In this document: in pieces, positions 47,964 to 61,211 of the stretch
Layout: each line of letters starts with the position of its first letter
Numbering within the stretch: the first letter of the stretch is position 1
NCBI GenBank assembly: GCA_964036275.1
Contig: OZ038435.1
Span: 30,051,521 to 30,115,520 of the forward strand
Reading direction: 5' to 3'
Source: Litoditis marina
Lineage: Eukaryota > Nematoda > Chromadorea > Rhabditida > Rhabditidae
DNA: 64,000 nt
Made by a program: the position numbers and the translations under genes
The notes under the pieces: model-generated
The model's input: the letters and a program-made list of their open reading frames with translations, nothing else
Databases searched by the model: none
What the model was told of the DNA's origin: nothing

Positions 47964-50900
47964 TTAACCCACCACAATAACCGGTGCGATGGGAGCAGGT
48001 GGAGCGGCAGCTTGTCGGCGGCCACCCGGGTGAGATGCACCTGCAATGGAGACGAGCATTATTGTTATGTTTGTATTTGCAAGTCACCGGTAGACAGTAG
48101 TCGTTAGTCTGTATCTTGAGTACTAAAGCTGTCGATCGGGCAATCAGTATAACTATACTCCTTTATCGGAAAATTATCGGAAAATTCGAAAATTATTTCC
48201 TTTCATGGAAATTCATACTGTGTCACGTTTTTGGAACAAGAATGGTTCGTTTATTGAAATAGTCACACCGACCTTACTGGCTGAGTTTAACTTAGGAACA
48301 GAAATAATTCCTCACGTTTTTCTTGTCCTGATGCCCGGCTGCGACGCGGCTTCTTGACAACTGGCTCGAACAGAACGCCCTGCATGAGTTAACTTTCAAA
48401 ATTGAGCAATGTGGTCGATATAAACAAGTGTAATATAGTATAAATGAATTGTTTTTATACAGATTTATTACAAAACTCGCTCGTGCCATGCCCCTTTACC
48501 GTTTACTTTACGGATAGTCTTTCTATGATTGGAATCAAAATGAAACGATTCAGAACAAAGTGAAACCCAACCAAATTGGCCGTGATGGAACGAACGCTTC
48601 ATACTTTGTTGATGAGACCAACCTCGCAAACAACATCGCTGTCGTCGTCTTCTATCTGATAGACGTCATTCGTGCTAGTATCGCCAACTTCGTCTAGTTC
48701 CAGCTTGACTTTGGAAGCAGAAGAAGAAGATGGTCGCAGACGCTTCGACGGTGGCATCTCATCGTCGTCCTCGTCTAATGGCTCATCTGAATGCGTACCT
48801 AATCATAATAAAAATGACATATAGCTAAAGCAGGTAAACAAACTCCCGATGTATTAGTAGTTTGATCTTGGTAGTTTTCAAAATACATTCTAAGTTTCTA
48901 CTGATCTGTCTTGCGAAAACTATACTTCCTGTTCTACAGTGACTGATGGGTGATGGACCAACAAGAAGTTAAGAAGCTGAAAACTTATCGCTTTGGAATA
49001 TTGGCAAAATAATATAATTTTTCCATTTCAACAAATCAATCGATCGAATTGAAAAATTTTTAATTGAATAAAAAATTGATATTTGAAATAATAATGCGTT
49101 ATTCAACCATGCGTACCTTTCACACGACCCCAAGAGTTTCCGTCTCCTCTGCCCAGACGACATTTCTGTCGCAACGAGTGACTGATCGAAGAATCCACAT
49201 CAGGCCCCTCCAACTCGTCGTTCTCCAACTTCACGCGAGCGGCCGTCTAGAAATTGAAAACGTAATGGTTGCCCCGAAATAAATAAAAAACTTGACTATG
49301 TATTAAAACGGGGGTGAACATTCGAGATTAGTTCAGTGAACTTTATTGGAGATGAAGAAACATTCAGTGAATAACGTTTGAACTGAAATACAGACACAGA
49401 GACCCTGAAATCTAAAGAAGAACACGACGAAAATTCAAGAAAACGTTTCTCGTTTAGCGATCACGTACATGACAAAGTTTAGGTACTAAAAATGCGAAGA
49501 AAAACAAGCACAAAACGAACTTTCCCCAACTCCTCGCCGCAGCCTCGATTCTTGATTGACCTGTCAATGGCCCGCAGAAACTTGGACACTCCATCGATCA
49601 GCTTCTTTTGAGTGGAATCGACAGAGAGCTTCTGAAAAATCGCGGTTGAGAAAACGATCGGCAAAACGCATACTGGAAGACGAAACAGTAATAGTAATGC
49701 CCCTGAGAAGCAACTCAAAAATCTTCAAATGACTTTATTCACTTTCTAAGTTCGTTTGTTCTCTTTCACTTTCCCAAACCTTTAATAGTCCAACCTTTAC
49801 CTATCAAAGCTTTTGGCTTGAACAACAATAAACACACCTTAACGACGGCATTTGCCAAGTCTCTCAAACCGCAAAGATGTTTTGGCGGGATTCTGTCGAT
49901 GTTGATACCGGTGAGAGAAGCTGTAGCCAAACCGCTGAAACCATTACATAATGGTTACCAGACGAAATTTCCATATTTTGTTACATTCAAAGATGTACCA
50001 CTTGCTCATCAGCAAAATAAAACGAACTAGAAATAAGATGCTGGAAAGAGTGGGCTTCATAATTGGAAAGGGTTGTATGTATGTGATTTGTAATTATGGG
50101 TATAATATCAGCATAACTTACACACAATTTGACTAGAACCTGTTATAACACGATTACCAACCAGGCGGAAATTCCCTCTGAGCGAGCCGCTATTCTTCTC
50201 AACAGTCCATTTCCTAACAGCAGGTCGATAGAAACTGCAGCTTCGAGCGTATCCTTCTCCTAAAAACATAAAGATGAACTACCCTTGTTCCGAGCGGAAA
50301 CTCGTAAGATAGTGTTGCTGTATTTACTGCTGCGAACGCTTCGATTAGATATATGAGTAATGCTTGAATTGTAACGAAACACCCTCCATCACTTAGTGGA
50401 CTCTTATCGTATTCGTATTTGGAAGTACTCAACAAAAAGTGAAAGAAGCATGTAGGGAGGTAATTTCAAATAACCAATGTAGGGCCGTCAAGGAAGACCA
50501 GTCGGTAACGATCCGAAATGATGTAAAAAAAAAACTACGAATATTGCAATATTGAACTCTACTACCATAAGCAATCAATAGTCACCTACCTCGCTCGAAC
50601 TCGAAGTCTTCTTGTTCTTCCTCGGCGTTTTCGCTGGTTTTCCGGCCGACGTAGCAAAGAAGCCACAGACAAATGACGTCATCTGGCCGATACTGACCTT
50701 GGGAAGACCGACACTGTCAATTCTGTCAATGGCTGACAGAAAACCGGAGAGCAGCTGCAGACTGGAAAATCATTCTGATCAGTAAATCGGAATAAAGAAC
50801 TGTGACCGTACCGACGAAAACGAAAGACCTTCCCGCGTTAGAGCACAACATAGTCTACTCATAAAAAGACAAACTATAAGAAATGTCTTTTACGTTTCGT

Positions 50901-53900
50901 CTTTCCTTGCTGAATGAAAGCTGAAGGAAACGTAAGGATCCACCAAATAACCGGGGAATCGCACCTATGGATTAAAATGAGTTGTCAGACATAACTAGTG
51001 TGCATATCTGACCAAAACATTTCATGAAATACAATCCCTCACCTTCCAGCCATGCCGCGGTCCACGAAACCTTTACAGAACGAGGAGAATACGTCCAACG
51101 CTTCTTCTCCGCTAGATTTGGATCGATCAAAGAAACTGAAATCACACAATGAGAAAAGTAATAAGCAGATATTTTGCAACAGTTTTGTCTCAGGAAAAAT
51201 GTAGAGCAAGCCAGTAGCTGGCGAGTACAAACAGTTACAAACCAGAATCAGCTTCAAGCTACCACAGTAACACGGATACCCCTTCTTCTTCACTCCACAT
51301 TACCGAATCTAGTTCTCTCTTCACCAACGGTGAACGTTTATTTTATGAAATTCACGTAATCATGAATAACAACAGATTGCAAACTGATAAACGAACCGAC
51401 AGAGTAGTGCCGCGATGAGAGTAGGCCAGTTCGTACAAGACTTGTACATGAGACGCAGAACATCCTTACAGACACCAGGGAAGATAGAAACCGGCTGGAA
51501 AGTACGTCATTTATACATCGGACTGAATTTTATAACATTTTATGAATGTTGAACACGTTTATAACTTTGAACATGAGTATTGATGTTTTTTTTCCCTTTT
51601 TCACTTTTCCTACATTTCACGTCTATCCATACCCTATAAAAGTGATTATTTTCCCGAATATTCCGTTTAAAACAGTTTCTGCTTAAAAATGAGCTGGATC
51701 AGTGCAATTTTGACGGGGTACTTCACCCAGTAAACTCACACAGGTGTGTACCAGCTGTTCCACCATGTCTGCCATACATCTCGCGTGCTCGTCGTCCTCT
51801 GCCAACTCCGGGAACGACCATCGGGCCACTAGCTTGAAGTCCTTGCAGCACACCACGTCTGTCAGGGCAGTCAGGGCTACGGCCTGAACATATTTTCCGT
51901 CCAACAGCATCACATAAGGAGTTGTTAATCATCGAGTGCAGAGTTTCGAGTTTTCAAGTTGTGGAAAAAATCAAAAAAAAAAAAGCATTTCGAGTTCAAA
52001 ACGGAGTTTTAAGATCAGACATAGCATTGTCGAGTTTCCATTCCACAATTTCGGGTCCAATATTTACAAACCTACACCACAACTACGAGAGAATGTGGAG
52101 AGTCACAAACAGAATCAGAGATAAGCAGATAAACTATTCCATTCCATATTCTATTCTAGTGGAGATTGGAGTTTCGAGTTTTATTCGTCGCATTACAATG
52201 TTACACAGTGGGGCTATACTTTACCAGAACAGCTATACTATAAGTCAATGGAATAGTCACGTGAAGTTAGCATTCTAATGAGGAATCATGCACTTTTTAA
52301 TTACACGTTTCTGAGTTCTGCTGTGTTTATCATGTTTCACGTGACTGTGCAGTTGACTAACAGTATAGTTAGTGTATCTCCCCGTAAACCTTGACCTACC
52401 TTAACAGAGTCGATATCGATTTCGATGGCATGTCTGAGCATGGCGCACCGCTGTTGGAGGGTGATGTCGTCCAGACAGGCAGCCAGTCCCACCAGACGAC
52501 AACCGAGGGATCGCATCGTCGCCGTCGGAGCCAGGGATAGAGGCTCCACCTGCAAGTAAAGACAACATACATCGTCACTTACACTTATAAAAAAACAACC
52601 ACGGCTACTTATCAAATATACTGAAGAAGAGTTGAAGAAATTTCTCGCATGTGACATGAAAAATTCACCATTATATCTACTAACAAACAGATTGGCATTG
52701 AGAACCAGGAGAAGAAGCGCAAAAATTTGTCAAAATTACGATAGCTATGAAGTTCAAAATACATCAATTGTAGACCAACCATTCTATTAAAGACGTTCCT
52801 CATGAGCGGTGTGAGAGAGGTGATGGCCGCATAGCTGATGAGAGCGTGCAGCAGTGTGGCGCATCTGTGCAGTACCGTATACTGCTGGGAGGACAGAGAG
52901 GCCGCTTGTCGTTGAGATAGCTGGGAGGGAATGATGGTCCTATCCGGGTCCGGGATTTCGGCCTCATCGTCCTCTCCACCCAACAACTCGCCGATACGGT
53001 AGCAGAACGAGGCTGACACTTCCTACAATAGAAAACGAGGTCATTGAGCATATTTCCAGTTTTACAACTACTTACGTTAAATTTCTTAATTATCCGGGTA
53101 AAAAATCTACGCGCACAAAACCAGTTACTCTTCCATGTGTTGACTTAAAGCCTAAAATTATAGCGAAACAGATTCATGAAAAAACACTCTTGTTCTATAA
53201 TATAGAGAATCTATATACTTCATCTACTCATACCTCAATCTTGTCAAGACCTCGAATAACATATTCCAGAATTTCGAGGACAGCAAATTCCACCATGGTC
53301 TCGGAAGGAAAGATGGACGCGTTACCCGCCAGATAGCTCAACGAGCCCAGCCATGATGCCCTGAAGGGAATAAATGACAAAAAAGAAACATATAACAGAA
53401 TAACAGAGACATGTGTATACAGCACACGACACGAGATCAAACAACTTCCTAGTACAGTATAACTACCTGTAGGATGGATCATGAAGACATCAACTATTGA
53501 CACCTAAGCTGCGTTCATACTCATCTACGCAGCTAACTGCGTCCAAACATTTGTCGAAAACACGCTTACGCCACTTCCATCTGGCTCGAGCAGCGCGTAG
53601 TCGAAACGTACGTTTTTTATTACTGCATCGAGCCTAATTGGGAAAAAATTCACATCGATTTCCTACATAGTAAACACAGACCAAGCCTCACATATATTCC
53701 TTGAAATATAAATTTTTGAAAAAGGAATCAATAACCACCCCACTTTCGAAAATGATTTAAAATTGTTGAACAGTAAAACTCACAGTCCGACCGCACACCC
53801 TCTATCTAGACAACGCAACATGTAGCACATTTGGCGGACACAAAACTCGGTTTCCGCACTCGAAGTCTCGCTCATTGTCGCAATGCAAAAACTGGAATTG

Positions 53901-56900
53901 AGAAATGAGTTGATCCCCATATCGATCAAGCGTAGGACACAGTTCAGTGCTTTATAAGTTCCAAGTACATTGTATCGTAGAAGAAATACCTATTCAGAAA
54001 AGAATGTCAGGGGTCTAATTCATGAAATCGCGAAAAATGACCAGTTTCCTGCTCTGCATTTTTTTGGTTCGCCAAACACTATCTTCTCTTCCCTGGTACA
54101 AAATACTGATCTCACGGATAGCACCAACTTCCAGTAATCTCTACAAATTTACAAAGAAAATTACTTTACTACTCATCCGACAATAAAATCTTCAACTAAG
54201 GCAAATCTATTATTGACAGACTGTTAATCCCAGATACCCCGGGAGGGTGTCCCTTCGAGGTTCTAAGGCGTCTATTCCCGTGGATACTTATTAGATAACG
54301 TGTGTGTGATTTTTGTGGAATAAACCTATTGTTATTATCCACCTCTTCAGTATTCCGGCCATGGTGTGCATGTTGGGCATCAAGCGACTCATCACGTGTT
54401 CCATTTGGGCCAATTGGGAGGAGGAACGATGGATGGAGGCCATCAGCTCCACCAGACAACGATGCATGAACAGATGGCGGGCCAGCGAGGGACCGTACGC
54501 CCTGAAACAACCACAGTAATGTTGTACGAATAAACAGAAAAATTCGGAAGACGGACAAGAGAAACTGCCTATTTTTTGCAAATCACTAATTTTCAAGCGT
54601 TTGAATCTAATAACGGACTACTTTCACTTTTGATGGAATAGTTGGACTCTACTAGTGTTTGCCTGAAACATGAAACAACCACATGTTGAAGCATGTTGTA
54701 TCAACTAAAGAAACTACAAACAGCAACATTAAAGTTCCAACTCCGACATATGTGGCTAAACGCCTTTTCACGCCCAAAAACTGACTCAATCTCCGTTTGC
54801 ACCGTCTTTCTGTGTAGAACGGCCGCCCGTTCTCGTTGAGAGGGCGACATGTGACGGAGAAACTCGAGAAACGCGGCCCCATCAGTTCGACTGCCAACGG
54901 CTGCCTCCATGTAGTGGGACAGTGCGAAACGCATCTGAATACGATACTATTCTCATGTATTTTGATAGTGATAGTAGATCTAGATAGAAAGCATTGTTTT
55001 CGAACTCACTCTTTCTATCGAATATGGTTAATTTCGTTGATACAAAATGCACGTGTATGTATCAGGGCATTCTTTCATTTCAGCTCTAAAATGACAATAC
55101 GTTTGACTACATGGGTTCAAAGGAAGGAAACTGTAAATATCCCGCAGGTTCAAAAGAGTTGAAAGATGGGCTGATTTTTTTGCACCTTTCAAAGAATTTG
55201 CATGTAGTAATGCATGTTTTTCGGGGAACTTTGTGATCACCTACGGATCTGACTAGCAGTACCCTTGTCATTTGCACATACCAAGTCCGTGAGAAGAGTC
55301 TCATTGTTGAACAGATCGATGTACTGCAGGAGTGCGAGTGGGTAGGCGGGCAGGGTGTCGTCTTCCGGCTCGTCCGTCTCCCAATCATCATCCTCCATCG
55401 TGGCGGCCTCCCTCTCCATCTCGCCCAAACAGTCCAACCATCGGGGAACAAGTTTGCACGATAACACACTCTGCACCACCTCTGAACAACAGAACAACGT
55501 GGTGATTAGGGTTGTTAATCGAGTTCAAAATGTCGAGTTTCAAGAATTTTTGAGCTTTGCGCAAAACCGAGTTTTGTGCATTGAAATTTTTTCGAGTTCG
55601 ACTGTAAACACCCTAGTAATGACGAACAATGTTTCATTTGGACTCAGGTGCAACAACTTAACTTCAACTGCAAAACCAGGACGATCATGATTATCGACTG
55701 AAACACCAAAAAAGATAAGCTAAAACGAATGCTGTGAATGAGTTTCATTCTTAGCTCAAAGTCAATCCGATGAAAAGGTTAGAACGTAAGTTCCGATCAC
55801 TTCCGCATTGAACTAATTCGGAAACCACACCTATCTAACATAGCAATTTTAACTAAATTTCTGTAAATAAAAAAAAGGACAAAAATCTCGTTAGGACAGT
55901 TGTGTATTAAACTATTTCCCGGTGATCCAAACTACGAAGAAACAACATACGATCAGGATCCTGCTGTAGTTGTTGAATAAATCGAACTCTCTGCTCTCCC
56001 GTCATCGAATTGATATGAACATCGTGGACTAGGCGATTGGCCATCGTTAAGCGACCCTTAAATTCAAAAACATATTATTTCTATAATTTTATTAAATAGG
56101 TGTAACCCACATTTGACATTAAAACTACGATCTTATATAGGTCGAAATATTATGATTTTCATCACTTTTCCAAATCTCATCCCGAAACGAAGTTCAATAC
56201 CACCAACAATAGACAAGACCAACTATGTAGCTTGTGAAGGAAACTGAAGTACGAAAAGGTTTGAGATAGAAACAACCTGTCAACATCCCAGCACGAAACC
56301 CAAGAGCACATCTACTGTACACAAATTAGGGTTGTTAAAGTCGAACTCGAAACTCGACTCGACTCGAAAAAACTCGAAAAATTTCGAGTTGAGTCGAACT
56401 CGAAACTCGAAAACTCGAAATTTCTCAAAACTCGAAAACTCGAAATTTTCCAAAAACGCGACAACTCGAAAACTCGAAAACTCGAAATTTTCCAAAACTC
56501 GAAAACTCGAAATTTCCCAACACTCGAAAACTCGAAATTTTGAACGCGAAAACTCGAAAATCAAAATTTCGGACTCGAAAAATGTCTCTTTTAGGTCCAA
56601 AAACACTCAAAACTCGACTCGACTCGGAAAAAACTCGAAAATTTTCGAGTTGAGTCGAACTCGAAACTCGAAAACTCGAAATTTCCCAAAACTCGAAAAC
56701 TCGAAATTTCCCAAAACTCGAAAACTCGAAATTTTTCAAAACTCAAAAACTCGATAACTCGAAAACTCGAAATTTCTCAAAACTCGAAAACTCGAAATTT
56801 CCCAAAACTCGAAAACTCGAAATTTTGAACTCGATTAACAACCCTAACACAAATGTATGTATGAACTACCGTAACATTCTGTTCAGTGGTCATGAACTGG

Positions 56901-59900
56901 AGGCAAACATCCACATCGGTTGGACTGGTAATTGAGAGAAGAGAGATGACTGTCTCTCGCACATCCCACGAGTCGTCTCTCAGGGAGCCCATTAGCACTA
57001 AAAACAGGTTTCTGAGATGACGAAAAACAAAAAAAAGAGAAGCAAGAACGGAATAATAGCTAATACACTCGGAGTGTTCATAATTATGTTTTACACAACA
57101 AAACACAACTATCAAACACAAAAAAACCAACATTTGTTGGAAGTAACCAGCTTTCCATTGTGATCAAAGAATTGTGACATCGGAAGTCTGGCAATGGCTC
57201 TCAACGCGGCACTACGCACATGGGGATCCTGGAAGTAATGTTTATCCCACCTCGGTTGAAGTGATACTACTGTTGTGGCATGGACTCATCATGAATATCT
57301 AAACATATATTCGAGAGAAGATCACCTCACCGGTTTTCATGCTTAAATCACAGTTTGAGCCAGTGATGTGTGCATTATGACTATTCAATGTAGTAGTTTC
57401 TATTTACATGAGCAGCTTCATGGATGTTAATTGTTAAATGAAATAGTCACAAGTCACAATAACGAACCTTGTCGAGTCGTCTCTGGCATAACGTGGAGGA
57501 CCACTGAATGAGAATCCCCGATGGGATACATCCACCGGTCGGGTTCGAGTCGTTCGTTTCCGATTCTATAGAGCGGAGAATTTATTTTTTTTATATTTTA
57601 GCGAAACTCGGACTCATGTCTCAAATTACCAGTTGAATTGAAGAAAATGAGAAATTTCCAAGATGAGCACGTTAAAAACTGCTGTAATTCCAGAGTGATT
57701 GGAAACTGCTCAAATTCCATAGAAATCATTCACACATAAACAAAAATAGGTAGTGAGCATTCAAAAAACATTGAAAATGAAGTGATGTTCTACCGGGGTC
57801 ATCTTGTTCATCGTTCTCTCCTTCTTCGCCGCTAACTTGTAGTAGATTGACAATCAGCTGACAACAACGGACCCGCGCCCAACACATCTCACTGTACACA
57901 AACTGAAAGCTATCTTTATTTTATACGTGCCTCCAACTGCTGTTTTCTTTTAGATGTACGTTCACGCTGAAGAAAGTATCATTTCAAATTCTGAATCCGA
58001 ACCCGTTTACCAAATGGAGTGCATCACTCTCCAGATTTAAAAATTGTTCTTCGATGAATGAAAAAAACGAAGCTACACAAGTTTTATAAAAAGGTAGGAA
58101 GATTAGCGAACGAGTGAAGTGGGAAAATGCTAGTTTCGTACACATTCCTACCCTAGTTTCTATTGAAAAAACAAACAGTGGTTTGGATTAAAAAACGCTT
58201 ACCCCTTCCACCTCTTGCCGAATCACTGCGAACGGCAATTCACATCCATGCAAATGACCTTTCACTGCTAACTGCAAAAATATTCATACTTTATTGTATC
58301 AAAATCAAAGGAAAGAGCCAAACAAAACTTGAGAAATATGAATCTTCCTTACTTCTCTCCACGTTAAAAACAATCTCCAATAAAATCCTTGTGATGTGAG
58401 CTCTAGGGGGTTGATCGGTAGATTGCGAATTTACAACATTTTCTACGAACACGACTGAATTCTACCTTTCATGTAACATTTCTGCTCAAATAAGATCAAC
58501 TACTGAACTACTGATCAAAAAGTGACTTGCACCATTTGCACTTTAGCTCCGCCCCACTCCACTTTAGCTTTTAGCTTAAACTGCCTACCTTAGCGAGAAA
58601 ATAGAATACAGTAGACACTCCTTTTGCATCAGCTGACTGGTTGGCCATGAGAAGACCGAGTCCACGACTGAGCACACGAGCAACGGGATCCAAATTCATG
58701 TCGTCGTCTGCCTGAAACGAAGCAAATTCAAAACGAAATGTTTTTTTTTTCGGTAAATTACGGGTTTGGACGGGTTTACCCAGTAACTTTCCATCATTGA
58801 CCCAATGATTGACGGGAACCGGGAGTTTTTCCAATTTAGAAAGGGGAGATGAGTTTTACTACTCTACATTATTATATTCTTATTTAAATGTCTACCATAC
58901 TTCATTTATCCAAATTTTTCAAACCGAAGCTCAAAACAGTGAACACCCACCCGAATACATATAGTCAATGCACGCGCGACATCTTTCGAGGTGAATGTTT
59001 TGTTTGTGATGACAGCCTCGAGAATGGAAGACAGCATGGTGGCGTCCACGTCCTTTTTGGACGAATCACGAGAATCAGCTGAAAATGTGGATATATAAAT
59101 GAAGTTTGATGTTATCCTATAAGTATGTTCCATCCATACACCCATTCGTGAAGTCCTACGGAATGAAATGTACATTTCATGTCGGTTTTTCGCTCAAATA
59201 AGTGTTAGTTAAACTGGAAACTATGGTACATGTAAGTTGTTTTGTTTGTTTAATACGAAGCATATCCGATCTGTGAAAGAAAGATTTTCTTCAAAAAAGA
59301 ATCAATACTATACAACTATACTCACCACTAGGAGAAGGGCAGACAGGGTCTGGAGCTCGTTGCAGACATGGCTCTTCGTCAAAGCTGTCTTTCTCATCTT
59401 GTACGGTATGTACGGTCGGTTGAGCAGAGCTTTCATCAAACATCTAAATATGAACTGTGTCATTTGAACGTGAGAACTGGAGACATTATATGACAACCAT
59501 GACCTCATCCAAGATAAAGTAATCAACCTGGGACTAGAATTTATTCATTTTACATTCAAAGAATGTGGCACAACTCCAATTACGTCCACCCTCCTATTTT
59601 AGGCTAATTATCTGACTTTATATTTGGGAATCATATGTGCACTGCACACAGCTTGAGAATGTGCTTAAACCCTTGAACTATCAGAGTCTTCATTACTTCT
59701 AATAATGGCGATGGCGTGCCAACTCAATCTAAACAGTTTATAGATGCGGTGTCCACCGCGAAAAACGCAAAAAATTACCGGGTCGTCGAAACTATCTTTC
59801 TCTTCCTCTACCGGCACAGACATCTGTTTCTTTTGGGACCTTGTTACGACGCGAGACGCTGAAAATGAATGGTTTGAATGTCAAATTTGAGAACCATACT

Positions 59901-60109
59901 TTTTATACAACCACATCAAATCATAGTCATGTTGTGAATAAGTTTCATTTTTTCGTACCTTGCATCATGTGTTTTGTTTTCTATGCCCTCATACTACCTC
60001 GTATTCGGTCCAAATGGGAAACCTAACCATATTGTGTTTTGTTTCCGTAAATTAACTCACGGGTTTCAACAAAATCATCACGCGAGCCTTCTTCCTCGTC
60101 CGAAATCAT
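47964..60109 (-). CDS. capg-1: Condensin complex non-SMC subunit CAP-G
   Basis: Thirty minus-strand exons in consistent phase, total 3540 nt (about 1179 aa): 60109-60061, 59858-59779, 59443-59326, 59078-58951, 58711-58589, 58271-58203, 57902-57794, 57565-57468, 57228-57132, 56997-56870, 56056-55951, 55481-55282, 54934-54782, 54662-54628, 54501-54343, 53891-53784, 53360-53234, 53022-52780, 52549-52400, 51883-51740, 51494-51397, 51135-51043, 50761-50590, 50259-50162, 49934-49838, 49631-49521, 49246-49117, 48798-48623, 48379-48316 and 48040-47964. HEAT-like helices run through most of it. Best matches to CAP-G are CWARVRCCQLIVNLLQ, DPHVRSAALRAIARLP, GRLTMANRLVHDVHINSMTG and TMRSLGCRLVGLAACLDDIT. 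CAP-G is the HEAT subunit of condensin I that binds the kleisin and DNA in mitotic chromosome compaction. The N-terminus is acidic; the C-terminal tail has acidic runs and basic patches (PPSKRLRP, KKPRRSRASGQEKR), likely nuclear-localisation and phosphorylation segments. The joins around 54782/54662/54628 are the least certain. A TTCAG acceptor lies 40 nt before the start. The gene symbol is by analogy with C. elegans. Confidence 0.9.
52236..52372 (-). repeat. Dispersed MITE of about 135 bp, copy d
   Basis: Reverse-orientation copy: TAGTCACGTGAAGTTAGC, ATTCTAATGAGGAATCATGC, CATGTTTCACGTGACTGTGC and GACTAACAGTATAG are recognisable. It ends 28 bp from the CAP-G exon at 52400. Confidence 0.8.
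56326..56847. mobile_element. TTAGGGTTGTTAA-bounded element filled with a minisatellite
   Basis: Terminal inverted repeats TTAGGGTTGTTAA (56326-56338) and TTAACAACCCTAA (56835-56847) are perfect. They are flanked by a 6-bp direct duplication CACAAA (56320-56325 and 56848-56853). The inside is almost entirely variants of AACTCGAAAACTCGAAATTT, in two related blocks that each begin with GAACTCGAAACTCGAC/CTCGACTCGACTCG-type sequence. Long frames through it are repeat artefacts. It lies in a CAP-G intron, ending 16 bp from the next splice donor. A solo-like end (TTAGGGTTGTTAATCGAG) is at about 55507. Confidence 0.8.
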
Positions 60110-61155
60110 CACTCGTCTCGCACTAAATCACTTGGCTACTATTCGAAAACTGAACAGAAAAGGGTGTAGAAAGATTCAAATCGTTCTATTCGTCGGAATG
60201 AAAAAACACGAAAACACAAATGAAAGTTTGGTGGTCTCAATTATTCAAATTTCCTCCTGATTTGATCAAAATTTTAGGCCATCCAGCCAGCAGCACGCGA
60301 TACGCGAAGATATGAAAGATATGCTAATCTAATACAAGGGAGAGAAGTGACAAACTCATAATGGCACACTTTCGTGTCTCTCAATTTTGTGATAACAATA
60401 TAGTTAACTACATAAATAAAAAAAACTTATATAATATAAAATATGGGAACAATTGTTACATACAAATTTTGAAAAAAAATTGATTCTCATAAATCCCGCC
60501 GACAAATGGCAAACAACCGGTGTAAACGACAGTCTCTGCAAACATCACGTAGGAGAAAACTCGAGAAAACTTTGTTGAAGTATACATAACGTATGGATGT
60601 TTTGGTTTTCCAATCGATGGAACACAATTTGTATAGAGTATGGTGGTTTCACATACAGTTTACGCACTTGTCTGCCCTCAAACATCTTGGTCTGTCATTA
60701 CGTCTGTTTAGAGCTTCGCTATACTAAAACTCAAACTCTCAAGCGAAGGCTGAGGCAAATTTGGTCAATTTCTCCCAGTGAGTTGGTAGTGTATAATAGA
60801 AGGCCAATTCCACCAAATAAAACCTTCTTGGATTTCCTAAGTTACATTTTAGCTTGTCAGATTTTGCACCGTTCTCCGTCATGTGGAGCTGAAACATAGT
60901 TAGGTGATTTCCGTGTGTATGCCTTCACAACCAGTTTCTCCATAAGAAAACTTTCCATGAAAATAACTGAAACAAGTGCGTTTTCCCGTCAGTTTGGACT
61001 TCATGGAAACTTCGAAGTATAACAGTACAACAAAGTTTCATCGCACTTTCGTTCATGTTTCCCGTCCAACAGGAACGCTTGCACTATTCGATAACTTTTC
61101 GTTCTTTTATGCACGTTAACGCGTTGAGACGGGTGGACGTAATGATTTCTGTCGG
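60110..61155. other. Divergent intergenic region
   Basis: Separates the starts of CAP-G (minus) and the Gly-rich gene (plus). The CAP-G side has the TCTGTTCAG acceptor ending at 60150. AT-rich middle, no exon seen. Confidence 0.55.
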
Positions 61156-61163
61156 TATAAAAG
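61156..61163 (+). promoter_or_regulatory. TATA box of the Gly-rich gene
   Basis: TATAAAAG lies 49-56 bp before the ATG at 61212. A start of transcription about 30 bp downstream (around ATCATACTTC at 61185) would leave a 5' leader of about 25 nt. Unlike the other genes, no splice acceptor directly precedes this ATG. Confidence 0.6.
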
Positions 61164-61211
61164 AGGCACGAGAAGTCATTCCGATCATACTTCACCGATA
61201 ACCGACCGAAG

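Noticed and set aside
56326..56332. TTAGGG as telomeric sequence
   Set aside because: It occurs once per element end, is not tandem, and nematode telomeres are TTAGGC.
56280..56757. Long open frames on both strands in the TCGAAAA-repeat region
   Set aside because: They are products of a tandem repeat without stop codons in several frames; composition is purely repetitive and the region is an intron.
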